DNA of 64,000 bases from Isoetes taiwanensis. Taxonomy: Eukaryota > Streptophyta > Lycopodiopsida > Isoetales > Isoetaceae. The notes under the pieces are model-generated. The model saw nothing but the letters and a program-made list of their open reading frames with translations, ran no database searches and had not been told where the DNA came from. Numbering within the stretch: position 1 is the stretch's first letter; every line of letters begins with the position of its first letter. Of the stretch, positions 1 to 13,185 are shown one piece after another. Position numbers and translations under genes: made by a program. The stretch spans positions 281,670 to 345,669 of the forward strand of contig JAJEKV010000031.1 in NCBI GenBank assembly GCA_021234155.1. Direction: 5' to 3'.

Positions 1-1746
1 TAACCAGATAATTTTTGCAACACTTTTCACGAATATAGCTTAATCGAAAAAGCATTCTCAATTTCTAAGGATCATGGCAAGATCATAAGCGCATTCAGTG
101 AACAGATACTAACCTGAAAGTTGTCGGAGCAAACGAACACGACTGCAGTAATTCATGGTTCACCGAACCACCGGAAGAATTCTGTTAGGTAGATGGAAGC
201 CTGATTCAATGCTTTTGTGTGGTTCCTACACCTCTTTCTTTGATACCCTAAAGGGGTAAAGTATGACGTAACAAAATTTAGGTTGGAAATTGAAGGGCTG
301 CCGATTTTGGGTTGCCCTAAAGGGCAAACCCTTGCTCATGTGAGTAAGTACATATTCCAGGTATATGTCATTATATACCCAGGTATTTTTTGTGACTGGC
401 CTAAAATTGTTGTTGCAGGTAGTTTGTAGGTTACAATCTACAGATAGTCTATAGATGCTTCTCGTGGTTTTTAGTAATTTCGTGGTGGCTGCTCTCAGCA
501 TCACGTCGATCCTGTAGATTTAATGTTTGGCAATGTCGGCAATGGCTGTGGAAGAGGTTGCTATGGTAGGCAGTAGCTAGGCTAGAGGGCTTGAGCATTG
601 ATGTTTATTCCTGCAATGCATTTTAAAGGGCTTCAAATTTCTATTCTCATAGCTTCCTTTTATAAGCGGTTTTTCCCATCTTAGTGAACGACTGGGGTAT
701 AGAATACATGCCTTTTATATAGCAACTACCATGCCAACTACGTAAAAAACAGTTAGAAACATTCTGCCCCTTTCCTCCAATCGCAACATGCCACGTGGCA
801 AATTTCTAACCCAGGAATGTCACAGACATTTCTTGACTGCAGCGAAGAACTTCTCCGGCTCCCTGTTACAGCAAATTTACTCCATGATTCAGGCATTTAC
901 CTGCTATTCCAGCCATTTTACCCAGCATTCAGAAGTTTTACCCCTGCATTCAGAAGTTTTACCCTACATTCCAAGGATTTTTACAGCCGGGCAGAATATT
1001 TCTAACTGTCTTCCACGTTATAAGAATGGCTCTTTACATGCCATTCCTGTATACGTAATGTTTAAGATGCAAAGAAGGAAACGTTGTGATATTAATGATG
1101 AATTGATGATAAACAAAGCATGTCCTATTCTTTTCTTTTCCGTGCACTTCCTTGTAGTTGGTTTTAAAACCATGGGGTTAGAAAGGTGCCAAAAATATCA
1201 CATGCTTATAGGATAAATAAAGTTTGTGCCATAGGTTGACTGGTCGAGCGTTTTGTATTTTGCAGAAACAATAGCAGGATATGATGAACAATTTGCTAGA
1301 GGAGACTAAATTTTGATAGATTTGAGTTTATGAACAACTGTTGTGCTGGATTTACATGAGGTTTTTTTGGCGGAAACTTGTTGACGGTTTTGCTTTGGCG
1401 GTGCAGCTAGCTGTCTTCCTATTCACATGTGCTTTTCTGTTTAAGGGCAGTTTTGGGCATTTTTTTCAATCGGCAGTTTTCGGCGTCAACTGGAAGAGCA
1501 GCGGTGGTATCCCCTTCACCATCGTAGCATAGCAGACCTGCTAGATTCGTTGAGGGAAGTGGCACTCGTTTCCTTGTAGTTTTCAGAATTGCTTCTTGGT
1601 GGGGGAAATGGCATCGGATTTCAGAAATTCCTTTTCTCTACATCATCCTCTTCTTCAATATCGTCAACATTTTTTGAAGCATAGGTGGGAAAAACTGGCA
1701 GCTGTTGACGCTGATGCTGTTTTGGGACATTATGCGAATGGGCCAT
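1..1746. other. Intergenic sequence, no gene recognised
   Basis: No protein family is recognisable on either strand, and the longest open frame (788-1216, plus) has no recognisable motif. A short direct duplication of about 19 bp (CATTCAGAAGTTTTACCC core) lies near 928-963. The stretch ends with GCCAT at 1742-1746, the left target-site duplication of the adjoining gypsy element, so this DNA was originally continuous with the sequence starting at 14770. Confidence 0.6.
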
Positions 1747-3308
1747 TGTGACGTTCCAAGTATTTATACGGTCTACGTATAACTATATTGACACGTCACC
1801 AGTATAAATACGCCACCTTGGGGTATGATAACCTAGGTGGTTGGCCACAAGGGATTTAATTAGCTATGTTAAATTAACTATAAAGGATAATTATCTAAAT
1901 ACTTGCTATTAAGTCACCTAATGGTGGGAAGCCATTTGGCATAACACAGTGACCCGGCATGGGGTTTCTAAAAGCTGAGCCACCAAAGGGCGCCACCCCA
2001 TCGTACCCCAATTTCGACCGGCCGGCACCAAGGGCGTATTTTGGCTCGAACCGCGATTCTTTGAACACCTCCCAATCACCAAGACACCCTCTACACCGTC
2101 TTTGCTACCCCGATGCTGACACTATGGAAACCCCTTGACAGCGGGTCGGTAGAAACTCCGGTTAGTGGTAGCTTAACTTGCAAATTGTAGAATAATACTC
2201 TAGTATTCTTTTCTGGCTAGTTTTAGTTGAGATTAACCCTTCTTTGGTAATTAGGAATACTTTTCTATTATGAATGATGCTCTGTTATGGGATGGTCGAT
2301 GTCTCTATGAGTTAGTTTAGTAGTTCGATGCTTGAGGGATTAAAAGGGGGTAGAGGCCTCGAGCTTGGCTATAGAATGCTTCTAGTACTTAGTTAACACC
2401 CTACTAGTTTAGGCTGTGCACAAGAGCCCACCCGGGTCATAGGCGCTATGGTGCGGCTTAGCACCGGACAAAGGGACGGTGATGAGTGAAGTAGGGGGTG
2501 GGGTCTTGCACGAGCATAAAAGGCTCCTGAGACTCCTCTGAGTGGGCTAGGCGATGGCCGGTCACGTGGAGGGCGGGTATGGGTCGACACTCCACGGGTG
2601 TAGTGGTGTGACCCGTATGGGGCTCCATGCACTTTGAGTAGATTTAGGGTGAGTAAGTTGGAGTGCGGATCGCGGGGGTGTGATGCGACCGCGCATTCTC
2701 TAGCTCACCCATGGAACCCTTGTGATCACGGAAGGGGACACTTCCAGAGCCTGCCTCATCGGACGGTGTCATGATCACGGGTAGGCTCAAAAGGGTGATA
2801 CCTTGAGTGCTGCGTCTCGGGAGGGCTATAAGCGAAGCCATAAGCGTGAATCGACCCATCGCAAAGTGTGCCTGAGGAGGCGGATGGAGTGGACAACCCT
2901 AGCCCGATGTTCTATGCCCGATAGCGCCATGCCAAGACTTCGGTCTGTGACCTCTGAGACCCAGTAGTCGGTCGCTCCTCACTAGAGTCTGAGGCGGGGT
3001 AGAACACGGGTTTTGGGTGTTTTCTTAGTTTAGATGCATAGTATTTGCTATTAGTATTTGGATGGATGCGCCACCCTTCGGGATGGCTATTTGTATATGA
3101 TTTATGCTGTGTGCTAACCCTTGTATTCATGCTTAAAGCGATGTAAGCCCATGGCGTGGGCGAATGACCCCTCCGTGTCCCTTCACTGGCGTCTCTCGTG
3201 AGGCGGCCCGGGTTAGATGGAGGCCACCTTTCGTGGCGAGATGGTCGCCATGGGAGGGAAAGTCCCGTATGTATACGATAGGGGTGCGTATATATTCGAG
3301 GCGTCACG
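1747..3308 (+). repeat. 5' LTR of the gypsy element
   Basis: It aligns along its whole length with 13186-14764. AT-rich segments such as 2161-2330 match the right LTR almost base for base, whereas GC-rich segments differ by many small indels. It begins TGTGACG and ends at CGTCAC just before the primer-binding site. Open frames on its minus strand (2393-3361) recur in the other LTR and are not believed to be genes. Confidence 0.92.
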
Positions 3309-3309
3309 A

Positions 3310-3322
3310 TGGTATCGAGCCG
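3310..3322 (+). other. Primer-binding site (initiator Met tRNA type)
   Basis: TGGTATCGAGCC directly follows the 5' LTR. It matches the plant initiator-methionine tRNA primer site (TGGTATCAGAGC) except for a missing A. This is the normal position and primer class for chromoviruses. Confidence 0.75.
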
Positions 3323-6300
3323 TGATTTCGGTTGCTCGAAATCATAGCACTGGCCAAACACTAACTCGTAGTACGGTAGTTAGGAGGAGGCTAAGTTAAT
3401 GTGTTGTTAGTCCTCTTTGATGTTTGGTTTGGTGTTAGGTTAAATTATGAAATTGTAGCTTTAAAGAAGATAGAGGTATTTGGAGGGCCCAAGATTGGAA
3501 AGAGATGTAAATATCGGTGGGTAGCTCAAAAGGCGGAGAAGGTGGTTCCATTGGATGGGCGTACTCAAATTACCCTAGAAACGATCGTCTCGCGAAAAAT
3601 GGTCAAGGGCGGGCCGAAAAACCAACTCGAGGCCGCTTGCTTTTTATCGTCTTGTAGTCACGGTGGAAGAGCGAAAATGCGGTCGGCGCCGTAGCGTCGT
3701 CTGAGATGAGATCATCAGCGGCCCCGCAAAGGTCAACTTCGGCGCCCGCTTGCTTTTCGGCGACCCTAGTCGGCGAGAACGCGTATAATGCGGCGCCCGG
3801 CCCGTATGGCGTATTTCTGCCAGTATAATTATTTTATAATAACAAAATTAAAAAGTTAATAAGAAAAAAATTTAAAATTTCAAAAGTTAACTGGCCGTTC
3901 AAATTTCTTTTTGTTGTCTTATTTCGCCTTGCCATCAGCGCCTTGAGCCGCCAGAAGCCGACGCCGCCATCGCCACCAGACGACTCTGCTTTTTAAGCCC
4001 TTGTGCCTTGTGAAGCCTAAGCCTCCCTTGCCGCCTTCTTCGCCGCCCGGCCGCCCTCCTTTGCCGTGAGACCTTAAGTGCCCACGGCTATGGCCAATAC
4101 CAAGCGCCCGGACCCTTCTACCCTAAGCATAGTGGAGATTTATGCCATGATCGCCCGGTACATGGCTCTGAGACCGGCTTTCATCGACATCCTTACGGGC
4201 GAGTTGGTGAACGGTTTGAGAATAACGATAGGATCCCCTATCCTATCTATCACTTTCGAAGCCATTCCTCATCCCGTGAACCTTCGCCGACTCTCTTATA
4301 CCATCGTCGAGCAACATGACATGGTCATGATCTTTGATTAAGTTCTATCCTCCTCGAACAAGAGGGGCATCACAGGGAGGAGGACATCGGGGACCCGGGC
4401 CGATCGGGAGGCTTGGCTAAGGAAGATGACCATCGGGAGGATAGCGGCGGATCTGGCTGGCTCGGAGAGAATCTACCGGTATTTAGGGGGCCGGACTTGC
4501 GTCATAGATGGCGGGGCAATTGAGGTTCCCGTACCGAATGGCATGAAGCTTTCGAGCTTCATGTGGGGAGCCCGATCCACGATATCGGCTGGATTACCTA
4601 ACGGCGATCTAGATTGATATGAGTCGGCGACCTCGTGATTACCATCTTTGAACTTCTTAGCGAAGCCGGACACAACATTTCTTTCGGGTTCAAGAAGATC
4701 GAGGAGGCAGGGAGGAAGCGGGGAGAGGCTTGAACGGGGAGGGAGGGCTCGGCGGGACCAGCTGAACCCGCGGGGCGGAGGGGCATCAGGAGTGGGCGGG
4801 ACCAATACCCGCGAACACCGCGACCATTAAGCAGAGTAGGAAGGCCATGGCCGAAAATCCGGCGATCAATACAAAGGGAGAAATTAAAAGGCATCCGGAG
4901 CTTTTGGCAAGAATACCGGCTCGGTCGGAGCAGCGGAGTGGATGACTCCCGACCGGTTATTTGGGGCCAAGGCGGTGCCAACAGAAGGGGCGCCTACAAA
5001 ACCGCCCGCGAGAGGAAGCCTCCACGGTTTTCCGCCCGCTGTTGCCTTCACGGGGAGATAAAGTAGATTTGAAGTCAACCCAACCCGATCACGGAAGCTT
5101 CCTTTCAGGAGGAATGCGGAGATCGCGCAGGAGTTCAAAACCGATCTCCGTTTCCAAATCTTTGCTATTTTGGCGCTCCAAGAGGCTGCGGAAGCCTATT
5201 TGGTGGCACTTTTTGGTGACGTTAACCTTGCGATCCGCAAAGAGAGTCACCATTATATAAGGATTTAGCCCTCGCCCGCCGGAGGATTGGGGGAGCATCC
5301 TTAGCCTCGTGTTACCAGGGTTTTCCCAATGTAAATATTTTTTTGATAAATAATAAAAAAAAAAAAAAAACTCTTTTTGTTCCAAGTCGAAGCTGTATTA
5401 AGAACCTTATATTTGATTTTAAATGTCAAATTGCTGACGTCAGCATAAATAAAAGGAGTTAAAAGAACTTTTAAAGTTCATTTCAATTTTTCCTCTCTCC
5501 TCCCTTCGGGCCATGGCGCCCAGACTTGCTTGCATGGTGCGAAGGCGGAGAACACGGGATCCGCTAGTGGCCTTCGACCCATTTGCGGCCCCTTGCTATG
5601 CCGGCGCCTAGATCTCATTACCAACATGCGTGACATCCAGTTATCGGATTTCTAAACTTTTACATGGAGGAGATGCTCCCTCGTGTATTCCTCTTGGGGA
5701 TCCTCCCCAAGCGTATCTGGGCGGGAGGTAGTCAGGGAGATGTTAGGGGAGACACCCATGCATATGATGTCTTTGAAGGGGAAGCTCAGATGGTGCAAAC
5801 ACACTGCCGTTGTTGCGACATCGAGGCGACAATATCTTGAGGTTGCCTTAGCCCTAGCCATCCTCATGGATCAATATGTCGAGGATGAGACCTTGCCTGT
5901 AGAAAGGGCAAAGCTGTTTGAGTCTTAGGGGGGAAGGCGAACACATAGGCATGGGCGACCGTTGCCCGTTAAAGCGATTAAGCGGAAGAGCTGCCCAGCG
6001 CCCGTGAGCAAGCTGTAGGCTTGTCGGGGCTGGATGCCCTTCCGTTATTTATCACCAAGGGCAAGAATATCTTCTCTTGGATGATATTATCACGGACTTA
6101 TCACATGGTGGCGGTTTAGGCAAAGCGTAAAGACCATGTCCTTTATGAGCTTTGCGGAGTATTGTATGGGCGACTTCATCGACTTCACTCCTATTGAGCT
6201 TCCTCAGGAGGTGCGGCGGCTGCTCGGTTCCGCCAAAGAGACCATAGAGCCGGCTGAGACTCTACTCCGTCTTCGGGGGGATTTGGTGATGCGGGAGCCG

Positions 6301-7859
6301 GCCTCTCGGCCCTCACCCGGATGCCTTCCGCGGCTATGGGACCCTCCGTCCCAAATATCAATATGGTTGAGGTTCCCTCGGGTTCAGATGCGAGGGAGAG
6401 GATTTGTACCATAATCCTACTCATTTGAAGGAGAACCTTGAGGAACTTAAGGAAGAAGAAGTCCCTATGGATTTGGATAAAGTGGCCGCGTCAGAGACTC
6501 CACAAGGGAAGGTATTGGGAAACCACCTTACAGCTTCTTCTTATCGACCTTCGGCCGGGGCCAAGTTCTTTTTATAGGCCGAGATTTGGGGCGGAGGCTG
6601 AACCTTCATGGTGGACCCTCCGTGCTCTCTCCCACATTGGCGGGCACAAGAAGCTCCCTATCGTGCGTTTACTTATGTACTCGTGCGGCGGGATCTTGCC
6701 TTGCGGTCTTGGGCGGGATATTGCACCTTGGATGAGCATGAAACTTCTTACGGCAGCCCCATTGGGCATTTGCTTATCCACCAGAGGTTGCATCCATTGC
6801 GGCTGCCACGGTAGACCCGGGGTGACTCTGGCTGCGACAGGCCGCCTCCACCACCTCCTAGGCCTACTGAATGAAGAGGAAGACCTAGTTCCTAAATAAT
6901 TGTACTTTCGCATTTTTTTTGTATTGTGTATGATTGTAAAATTTTTGGTTTGGCAAATTCTTTAGCCATTCTATAATATAATATACCCCTTTTCTCATCA
7001 ATTGTGATTCTTGTCTTGATGAATACAATTGAAATTGTTCTTTTCCATGATGTCTTCTTCTAATTATTGGCGTTTAGAATATAATGAAATTACGGAATGT
7101 TCTACATTCGTTTCCATTGTCTTGAGAAGAGACCCTTTGGGAATATGAGGAGAGGATTACCGGCATGATCAGGAGGGAGGATCGAGGGCAGCTAGAAGCG
7201 GGGACTATGGCCAAAGATATGGAGAATATCGAGAATGGGATGAGGGTTATGAGATGGAACCCCGCCACCGGGGAGAACCCTATGATCCGGCCAAAGGGAT
7301 GGAGATAGTTAATATCCTCGAGGGGCCGAGCTTTTGAGGACTGAAGAAAACTCTGTGCGCACATGGGACTACTTGGAGCATGACCAGGCATGAAGCGCCG
7401 AGGGCGCTGCGACCACTGTGGCAACTCTTTTATGCTTTGAGGAGGCTTTTCAATCTCCTTATTATTAGCCCAGCGTGGGAATACCAACCCGGTCATTGTC
7501 CGGGCACGGGCGCGCTACAAGCTTCGTTAAGAAATGCGTGAGAAGTGTCGCTATTCAATCTGTACCCCTTTGCGAACCCCTAGGCGTGTCTTTCCAGCTT
7601 TCTTTTTATGTTATATCTTGTATGTGAGCTCAACTTTAAGCTTGGTTGTATCATGTTGTCCTTGTGTAATACTCATGTATCAACTTTTGGCGGTACTAAA
7701 GTGTAAAAGCTGTAATAGAAAAGTTTTTCCTCTTATAATAATACATGTCCCTTATGTTTTTTCTCTCTCTACCCTTTGTCAGACATGATAAAAGTTATAA
7801 AATTTATGTGTTATAAGTATGCTTATACCTTTTTCATGCTTTCGATTTAGGCGGTTGCA
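3323..7859 (+). other. Unassigned internal region of the gypsy element, upstream of gag
   Basis: About 4.5 kb separates the primer site from recognisable gag. Only short open frames occur (for example 4078-4341, 5683-5928, 6136-6414, 6438-6899), and I recognise none. The base composition is GC-rich and arginine/proline-coding in every frame, with an internal A tract at 5346-5370 and a TATA-like AT stretch near 5444-5455. At 7135-7340 one plus frame gives a charged Arg/Asp/Tyr-rich segment that could be gag N-terminus. The region could be captured host sequence, an extra frameshifted ORF, or a degenerate long leader. Confidence 0.5.
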
Positions 7860-9030
7860 ATGCTTGGCTTGGCGAGGCGCCTTCAAATGCCGGTAGACTC
7901 ACACAGAACAAGGCTGATGTTAATGAAAAGGCAGCTAGGTGAGTTACAAGCCTATGTGTTGCATGCCAAACCCACTGCGGCAAACCGGGAAGATGGACGG
8001 AGTTACCTCCGCTACCGCCAGGAGTCCACCTACACAGCGACCATCTCCCCACGGGGCCAGGTCCTGCACTGCACCAGGAGGCCTCATGCTAAAAGCGTCC
8101 GAAGAAGTTCCTCTAAGGATAGTGCCACTTCCTCACACTCAATCGCCGGGGTCTTCGGTTCATCGGTATCATTTGGTGACCATGCAAAGCCGGGATAAGG
8201 AATCTGAAGTAAGGCGGTTGATCTGACTATAACTAGTATATGGAAGAATAGGAAATTGGCCCGGTTTGATGGGAAATCAGTGGACTGAATCACGAGTCTG
8301 GTTGGTTGGGCCGAAATGAAGGAGTTTGGGAAGTCCTATGGCATGGCGGAGAAAGATACTGAGAAAGGTTGCCACCACCAACCCTACAGGGCTGCGCATT
8401 TGGTGGAAGGGCTATGCGGGGCCAAGCACCTAGACGAGGGAAGCGGATGCAACCCCGAGGAAAATTTGCCAAAGCATTCAAGTCGCATTCGTGCCTCGCG
8501 TGCGCACAAGTGCCGACAAATTCGGACCTTTTATAGGTTGGGGCGAAGGGTATGTCGGTTCGGGGCTTACACGATGAATTTATGCGCTTGAGATTTTGTA
8601 TGTAGGGATGAATGAAAAGAGGGCCGTAGAGGGCTATATTGAAGGGTTGGCCCCATCAATCAAGCGAATGGTTAAGGCTATAGACCAAAATGGGTTCTGG
8701 GAGGGTGAGGCTAAGGCATTGAGCCTCGAGGAGGACACACCAAGGAACCGATATCCAGCGTCCTGCTCCCTACTGCGACCCCTTCCATCCACACCGTACA
8801 AACCGTTCGCCAAGCGGGCCCCTCTCGGTGAGAATTCCTATGGCCGCCGAGAAAAGAAAGTTACCTTCACCACGGCGGATAAATGAGCAATGTCGGCAAA
8901 GGAAGTGCGGAACCTCTTCTGAGTCAATTCCTAAAGAGGCGAGAACAGCTCCGTCGGGATAAGGCATGCTACTGGTGTATGCGGCTTTGGCCACTTTATG
9001 CACAATTGTCCTTATGTTCGCATGGTGCCC
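7860..9030 (+). pseudogene. gag (capsid/nucleocapsid) of the gypsy element, frameshifted
   Basis: Gag forms the particle around the RNA. The 8596-8886 frame contains a retrotransposon-gag C-terminal segment (MNEKRAVEGYIEGLAPSIK), with the preceding DEFMRLRF part in another frame at about 8572. A CCHC zinc knuckle is read across a frameshift at 8968-9022: CYWC in one frame, then CGFGHFMHNC in the next. The 7860-8226 frames may be the N-terminal part. No single frame covers the domain, so it cannot give a normal Gag as sequenced. Confidence 0.65.
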
Positions 9031-9149
9031 GGTGGCTATGGCCGACCTCGATTGGGGCGATCACGGAGTCGACCTTACTGTCGAAGGCGAGGCTCCGAGT
9101 ATATTCATGGTGCGTCTCATATCCTTGCGGCTATAGAAGCGGCAATGCG

Positions 9150-9824
9150 AAAAGTCGACTCTTTGTCATTTCCACCATAGGTCAAGTAGGCGGTAAGCCT
9201 TTTGTAATTCTTATGGATACGGGAAGTACACATAATTTTGCTTCCCCTAGGATGGCCCGGGTTTTCTGACTTGAAACATTAAGATCCCAAGGCACTGTTA
9301 CTCTAGCGGTGGTAAGGTCGGGGCATACTCATGGCCGCCGCATCAATCTTAAGATGCAGTTGCCAGGTGCACCAGTTGCTTTGGGTGCCGAATTGATGGA
9401 TATTGGCAAATATGACCTCATTGTTGGTATGGAGTTCTTGGCAACTGCAAAAGCCAACATAGACTGCGAGAAGAGAGAAGTTACCTTCAACGCCGCTAAT
9501 GGAGCCCGCGTGACTATCAAAGGTGGACCATTCAACCCTATCATGCAGTCTATGTCCATCAGACAGTTAGCTAAAGCTATACGCAAGGAAAAGCTCCTTT
9601 GCGTCATTATGCTTGCTTTCATAGAGTCAGATGCTAAACAGAAGCAAGTAATCGATACCTTGCCAGAGGGGATTGCTCATCTTCTCTGGGAATTTGGTGA
9701 CCTTTTCCCAGATGAGATTCAGAAGCTTCCTCCTTTTAGAGGGGTGGAATATGAAATAGCTTTAGAGCCAGGTACCAAGCCTACCAGCAAGGCCCCCGTA
9801 CCGCATGAGTCCTCTAGGTGGTAG
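9150..9824 (+). pseudogene. Aspartic protease and protease-RT linker of gypsy pol
   Basis: The retroviral-type protease active-site motif is visible as LMDTGSTHNF near 9210-9243, preceded by a glycine-rich beta strand (GQVGGKPFV). The next frame (9309-9824) holds the rest of the protease fold, including the IVGMEFL segment, and then the PFRGVEYEIALEPG linker that precedes reverse transcriptase in chromoviruses. The two frames are separated by a stop at about 9268 and a frame change. Confidence 0.85.
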
Positions 9825-10450
9825 AACTTAGAAGCAACCGGGGAGCTACTAAACCTAGGTTTCATCCGACCTAGCGTTTAAGCCTTTTGGCGCTCCTATT
9901 CTCTTCGTTAAGAAAAAGGGCATTTCGCTGAGGATGTGTATTGATTATCGGCAACTCAACAAGCATACCATCAAGAATCGCTATGCCTTGCCTCGAGCCG
10001 ACAACCTAATGGATCAGTTGCAAGGGGCTAAGTATTTCTCAAAGATTGATCTACGCTCAGGATACCATCATCGGATAAGGATCAAAAGGAGGACATCCAT
10101 AAATCCGTTTTTCGCACTAGGTATGGGCATTATGAATTCTGATTATGCCTTTTGGATTAACTAATGCCCGACAGCGTTCATGCGACTAATGAATGATGTC
10201 TTCGGACAATACTTGGATGATTTTGTTGTTATTTTCTTGACGACATTCTCATCTATAGTAAGACCCTCGAGGAGCATGAGAAACATCTTAGATTGGCCCT
10301 ACAAAAGCTAAGGCGTCATCAGCTCTATGCTAAGTTCTCTAAGTGCAAGTTTGCCACTCAGAAGGTCGATTATTTGGGCCATATCATTTCAGTGAGAGGG
10401 AATTGCTCTGAGACCCATAAAAGATAGAGGCCAGTAAGAGAATGGCCTAT
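9825..10450 (+). pseudogene. Reverse transcriptase domain of gypsy pol, frameshifted
   Basis: At 9934-10090 the frame reads MCIDYRQLNKHTIKNRY and then KIDLRSGYHH, both hallmark RT motifs of Ty3/gypsy. Downstream, the catalytic region around 10210-10260 is split between frames (YLDD-like followed by FLDDIL). The stretch after it keeps the HLRLALQKLR-type helix and the GHIIS motif. At least three frame changes separate these pieces. Confidence 0.85.
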
Positions 10451-10599
10451 TCAGGGGAATGTTTAGAAGTCAGGAGTTTCTTGGGATTAGCGGGATATTA
10501 TCGAAAAATTTGTAAAGGATTTTCGCGAAGATTGCAGCCCCTCTTACAAATCTCACAAAGCAAGAGAAGGTGAGCGATTGGATGGAGCTTTGGAAGACA

Positions 10600-11010
10600 A
10601 AAGTTCGGGGAAAGTTTCCAGCTGACTTAAGGATGCCTTAACATCAGCACCAGTTCTCACATTGCCCGATCGACCGGGGATAAAGGCTGGTGGCGGACGG
10701 ATGCAGCAAGATTGCCACCGGGGAGTCCTAATGCACGGGGAGGGAGGGTTATTGCCTATGACTCAAAGAAAATGAATGAAAGCGAGCAGCGATATCCTAC
10801 CCATGATCAGGAATTGTTGGCCGTTGTCCAGGTGCTCTCACGGATATGGAGACACTACCTTCTTGGTAGAAGATTCGGTTGGATCTGGATCATCAAAGTC
10901 TCAGTTATCTATCCACCCGGCCAAATCTCAATCTCCGTCAAAGAAGATGGATGGAATTCTTGGAGGAGTATGATTTGAATTATGTATAAGCACGGCAAAA
11001 CACAATGTGG
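10600..11010 (+). pseudogene. RNase H domain of gypsy pol
   Basis: The 10712-10978 frame contains RVIAYDSKKMNESEQRYPTHDQELLAVV, the typical Ty3/gypsy RNase H core, with ELLAVV supplying the conserved Glu. The next segment, which should read on into the tether and LSTxPNL-type region, drops into other frames after 10870. Confidence 0.85.
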
Positions 11011-11179
11011 TTGCGGATGCATTATCACGCCATCCCTTGGTAACCCGAACCCATTGTAATGCCATTTCTCACGCTCACCCGGTGAGTTTGGGAAAGCAGA
11101 GATAGAAGCGGACCTTGCCCACAGATCCGAAAATTTGTGACATTTAGGATAGTTTGGCTAAGGAAGCTCTCATACCGCA

Positions 11180-12110
11180 CAGATACAAAGCGTGAGGCTT
11201 TTCGTGCATATAAGAAAGAGGGCAACTTATTATATCACAAGGATAAGTTATGTGTGCAGGAGACTTGGGGATGCGAAAGCTCATTCTTCATGACACACAC
11301 AATAGCCCTATAGCCGGGACAGGAGTTTTATGAAAACCTACTTTAAGATTCGATCCAGCTATTTACGGCCTTCTATGAAAAAAAAGACATTGCCGGATAC
11401 ATTGGCGATTGTCGGGTATGCCGACAAACAAAAGCTGAACAGTTAAGGATCCCAGGCGAGTTACAATCTTTAGATGTCCCCCAGCGCCAAATGGGAAGCG
11501 ATAACCATGGATTTCATTGTGGGCCTTCCAAGAACTCTCGGGGTATGATGCCTTAATGGTTGTGGTCGACAAATTGTCGAAAATGGCTCATTTCTTGCCA
11601 TGTGGTACCCGCGGATCTGACCTTTGATCTTTGCTACGCTATTTGCCAAGGAGGTCTTGATTACACGGAATGCCACGGTAATTGTGTGGGATAGGGATCC
11701 CAAATTTGTAAGTGCATTACGGAAAGATTTCTTTGCCACCATTCAAACCAAGCTTGCTATGGAGTGCGACATATCATCCTCAAGCAGATGGTCGGGCCGG
11801 GCGTACCAATGCGTATTATAGAAGATATGCTAAGAAGTTATGTGTGGAGTAAGCAATCACATTGGGTGACTATATCTATCACGGTCGAGTTTGCCTATAA
11901 CGGCATGAAGAAAAGGGAGTCTTCAGGGATGTCTCCCTTTATGATAAACTATGGCTACCAATGTCTTACTCGGACACTTGGCATGACCCGGATTTCTAAG
12001 GTGGAGGTTTCTCAAAAACTCCTCACGGAGATGCAAGCTCTAGTCGAAGAAGTTCGTGGCTACTTATTATTTTACGCGGTCGTCGGAAAAGAGTGTAGCC
12101 GATAAACCAC
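11180..12110 (+). pseudogene. Integrase of gypsy pol, frameshifted
   Basis: The zinc-binding region ends with the CRVCRQTKAE segment (11410-11440). The catalytic core follows in pieces: SLDVPQ and SMDFI-like sequence near 11480-11530, then VWDRDPKFVSALRKDF at 11683-11730 for the second Asp. The FAYN and SPFMINYGYQ motifs at 11880-11960 mark the end of the core. Frames change repeatedly, so no continuous integrase is encoded. Confidence 0.8.
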
Positions 12111-12268
12111 CAGAACCACGCATTTTCAAGGTGGGGGCCGAATCGGTTTGGCTTAAGATTAAAGTGAAGCAAGCCAAGCTTAAGATTGGCAGCTGCAAAA
12201 GTTGGCCCCGGATGGGCTGGACCGTTCAAAATTATTGGCGTGTAGGAGAGTAGGCATATCGCTTAGAA

Positions 12269-12595
12269 TTGCCGCCCGGCGAAGATCCACAAGGTCTTTC
12301 CGTGAGTCTTACGAAGCAACACACCCACGATCGAGGAGGAGGTTTTGGATACCCCAACCCTCCTAGAAAAATGACGGAGAAGAACAACTTCGAAATAGTG
12401 CTGAAGCTCTTCTTGATCGAGCTTACAAACAAACCCGGAAGGACTCAAATGTTGCAATACTTGGTTAAGTGGAAACACTTACCGGTTGAGGATGCTACGT
12501 GGGTGATGAAGATAGACCTTGACAAGCATTATCCGGTTCATGCGAATCTCAAGGCCGCACCATCAGCGATCCTATCAATCCGCGGCTTCGTGTAA
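12269..12595 (+). pseudogene. Chromodomain at the C-terminus of gypsy integrase
   Basis: The end of this frame carries a chromodomain: a QYLVKWKHLPVEDATW core followed by an acidic/aromatic helix. Chromodomains at this position target chromoviruses to modified chromatin, and this is the feature that assigns the element to that lineage. The stop codon is at 12593-12595, and no coding sequence is seen from there to the polypurine tract. Confidence 0.85.
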
Positions 12596-13169
12596 GCTTA
12601 GGCAGCTTGATTTCCGGGGTAGCGCCTTAGAGGGAAGATGCATCGTATTCTCTGGGGCGTGGTGTAATCGTCAATCTTGACGACCACAACTTGTTGCGAG
12701 CATATAGTTGATAGGCCGCCTTCCTTTACGGCTACAATGGGAACTTGACCAATCCCTATGCTCCAAGGAGGCGCAACCCATAGACATGATAGGTTCCCTA
12801 ATAGATAGTATTTGATATCGACATGCGGGCCCGATGGCGATCGCGTGCCACGCCCATGCTAGAGGGTTCTTTGATGACCCCAACTTTTCGGTTTATTTTT
12901 GCCTACATGTTTTGTTTGTTGTTCCCGATGTTGGTATTGGACTTCGGTCCTTGAACTTTTTGATTATGATAATCATGTGAAATGCACCTCGGTGCTTGAA
13001 CTGTTTTTCAAACTTTAAAAGTTTTGAATATCTGAATATATACACATATATTACTTATGAAAAAATAAGAAATTACCTTCCTTCATAATGGTACTTTTCT
13101 TATATTATATATTGCTTAAAAAAAAACAAAGAAACCTTCCTAACCCCAATCTTTGAGGACAACATTAAT

Positions 13170-13185
13170 TACAAGGAGGGGAGAA
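13170..13185 (+). other. Polypurine tract of the gypsy element
   Basis: ACAAGGAGGGGAGAA lies immediately before TGTGACG of the 3' LTR. This is the expected plus-strand primer. The preceding 12596-13169 holds no recognisable gene and is AT-rich near its end. Confidence 0.85.

Noticed and set aside
788-1216. 142-codon plus-strand frame
   Set aside because: It overlaps a short direct repeat, has no motif, and has an overlapping open frame in another phase; no support as a gene.
2393-3361. Minus-strand frames in the LTR
   Set aside because: They are broken differently in the other LTR and have no known domain; they reflect low stop density in GC-rich DNA.
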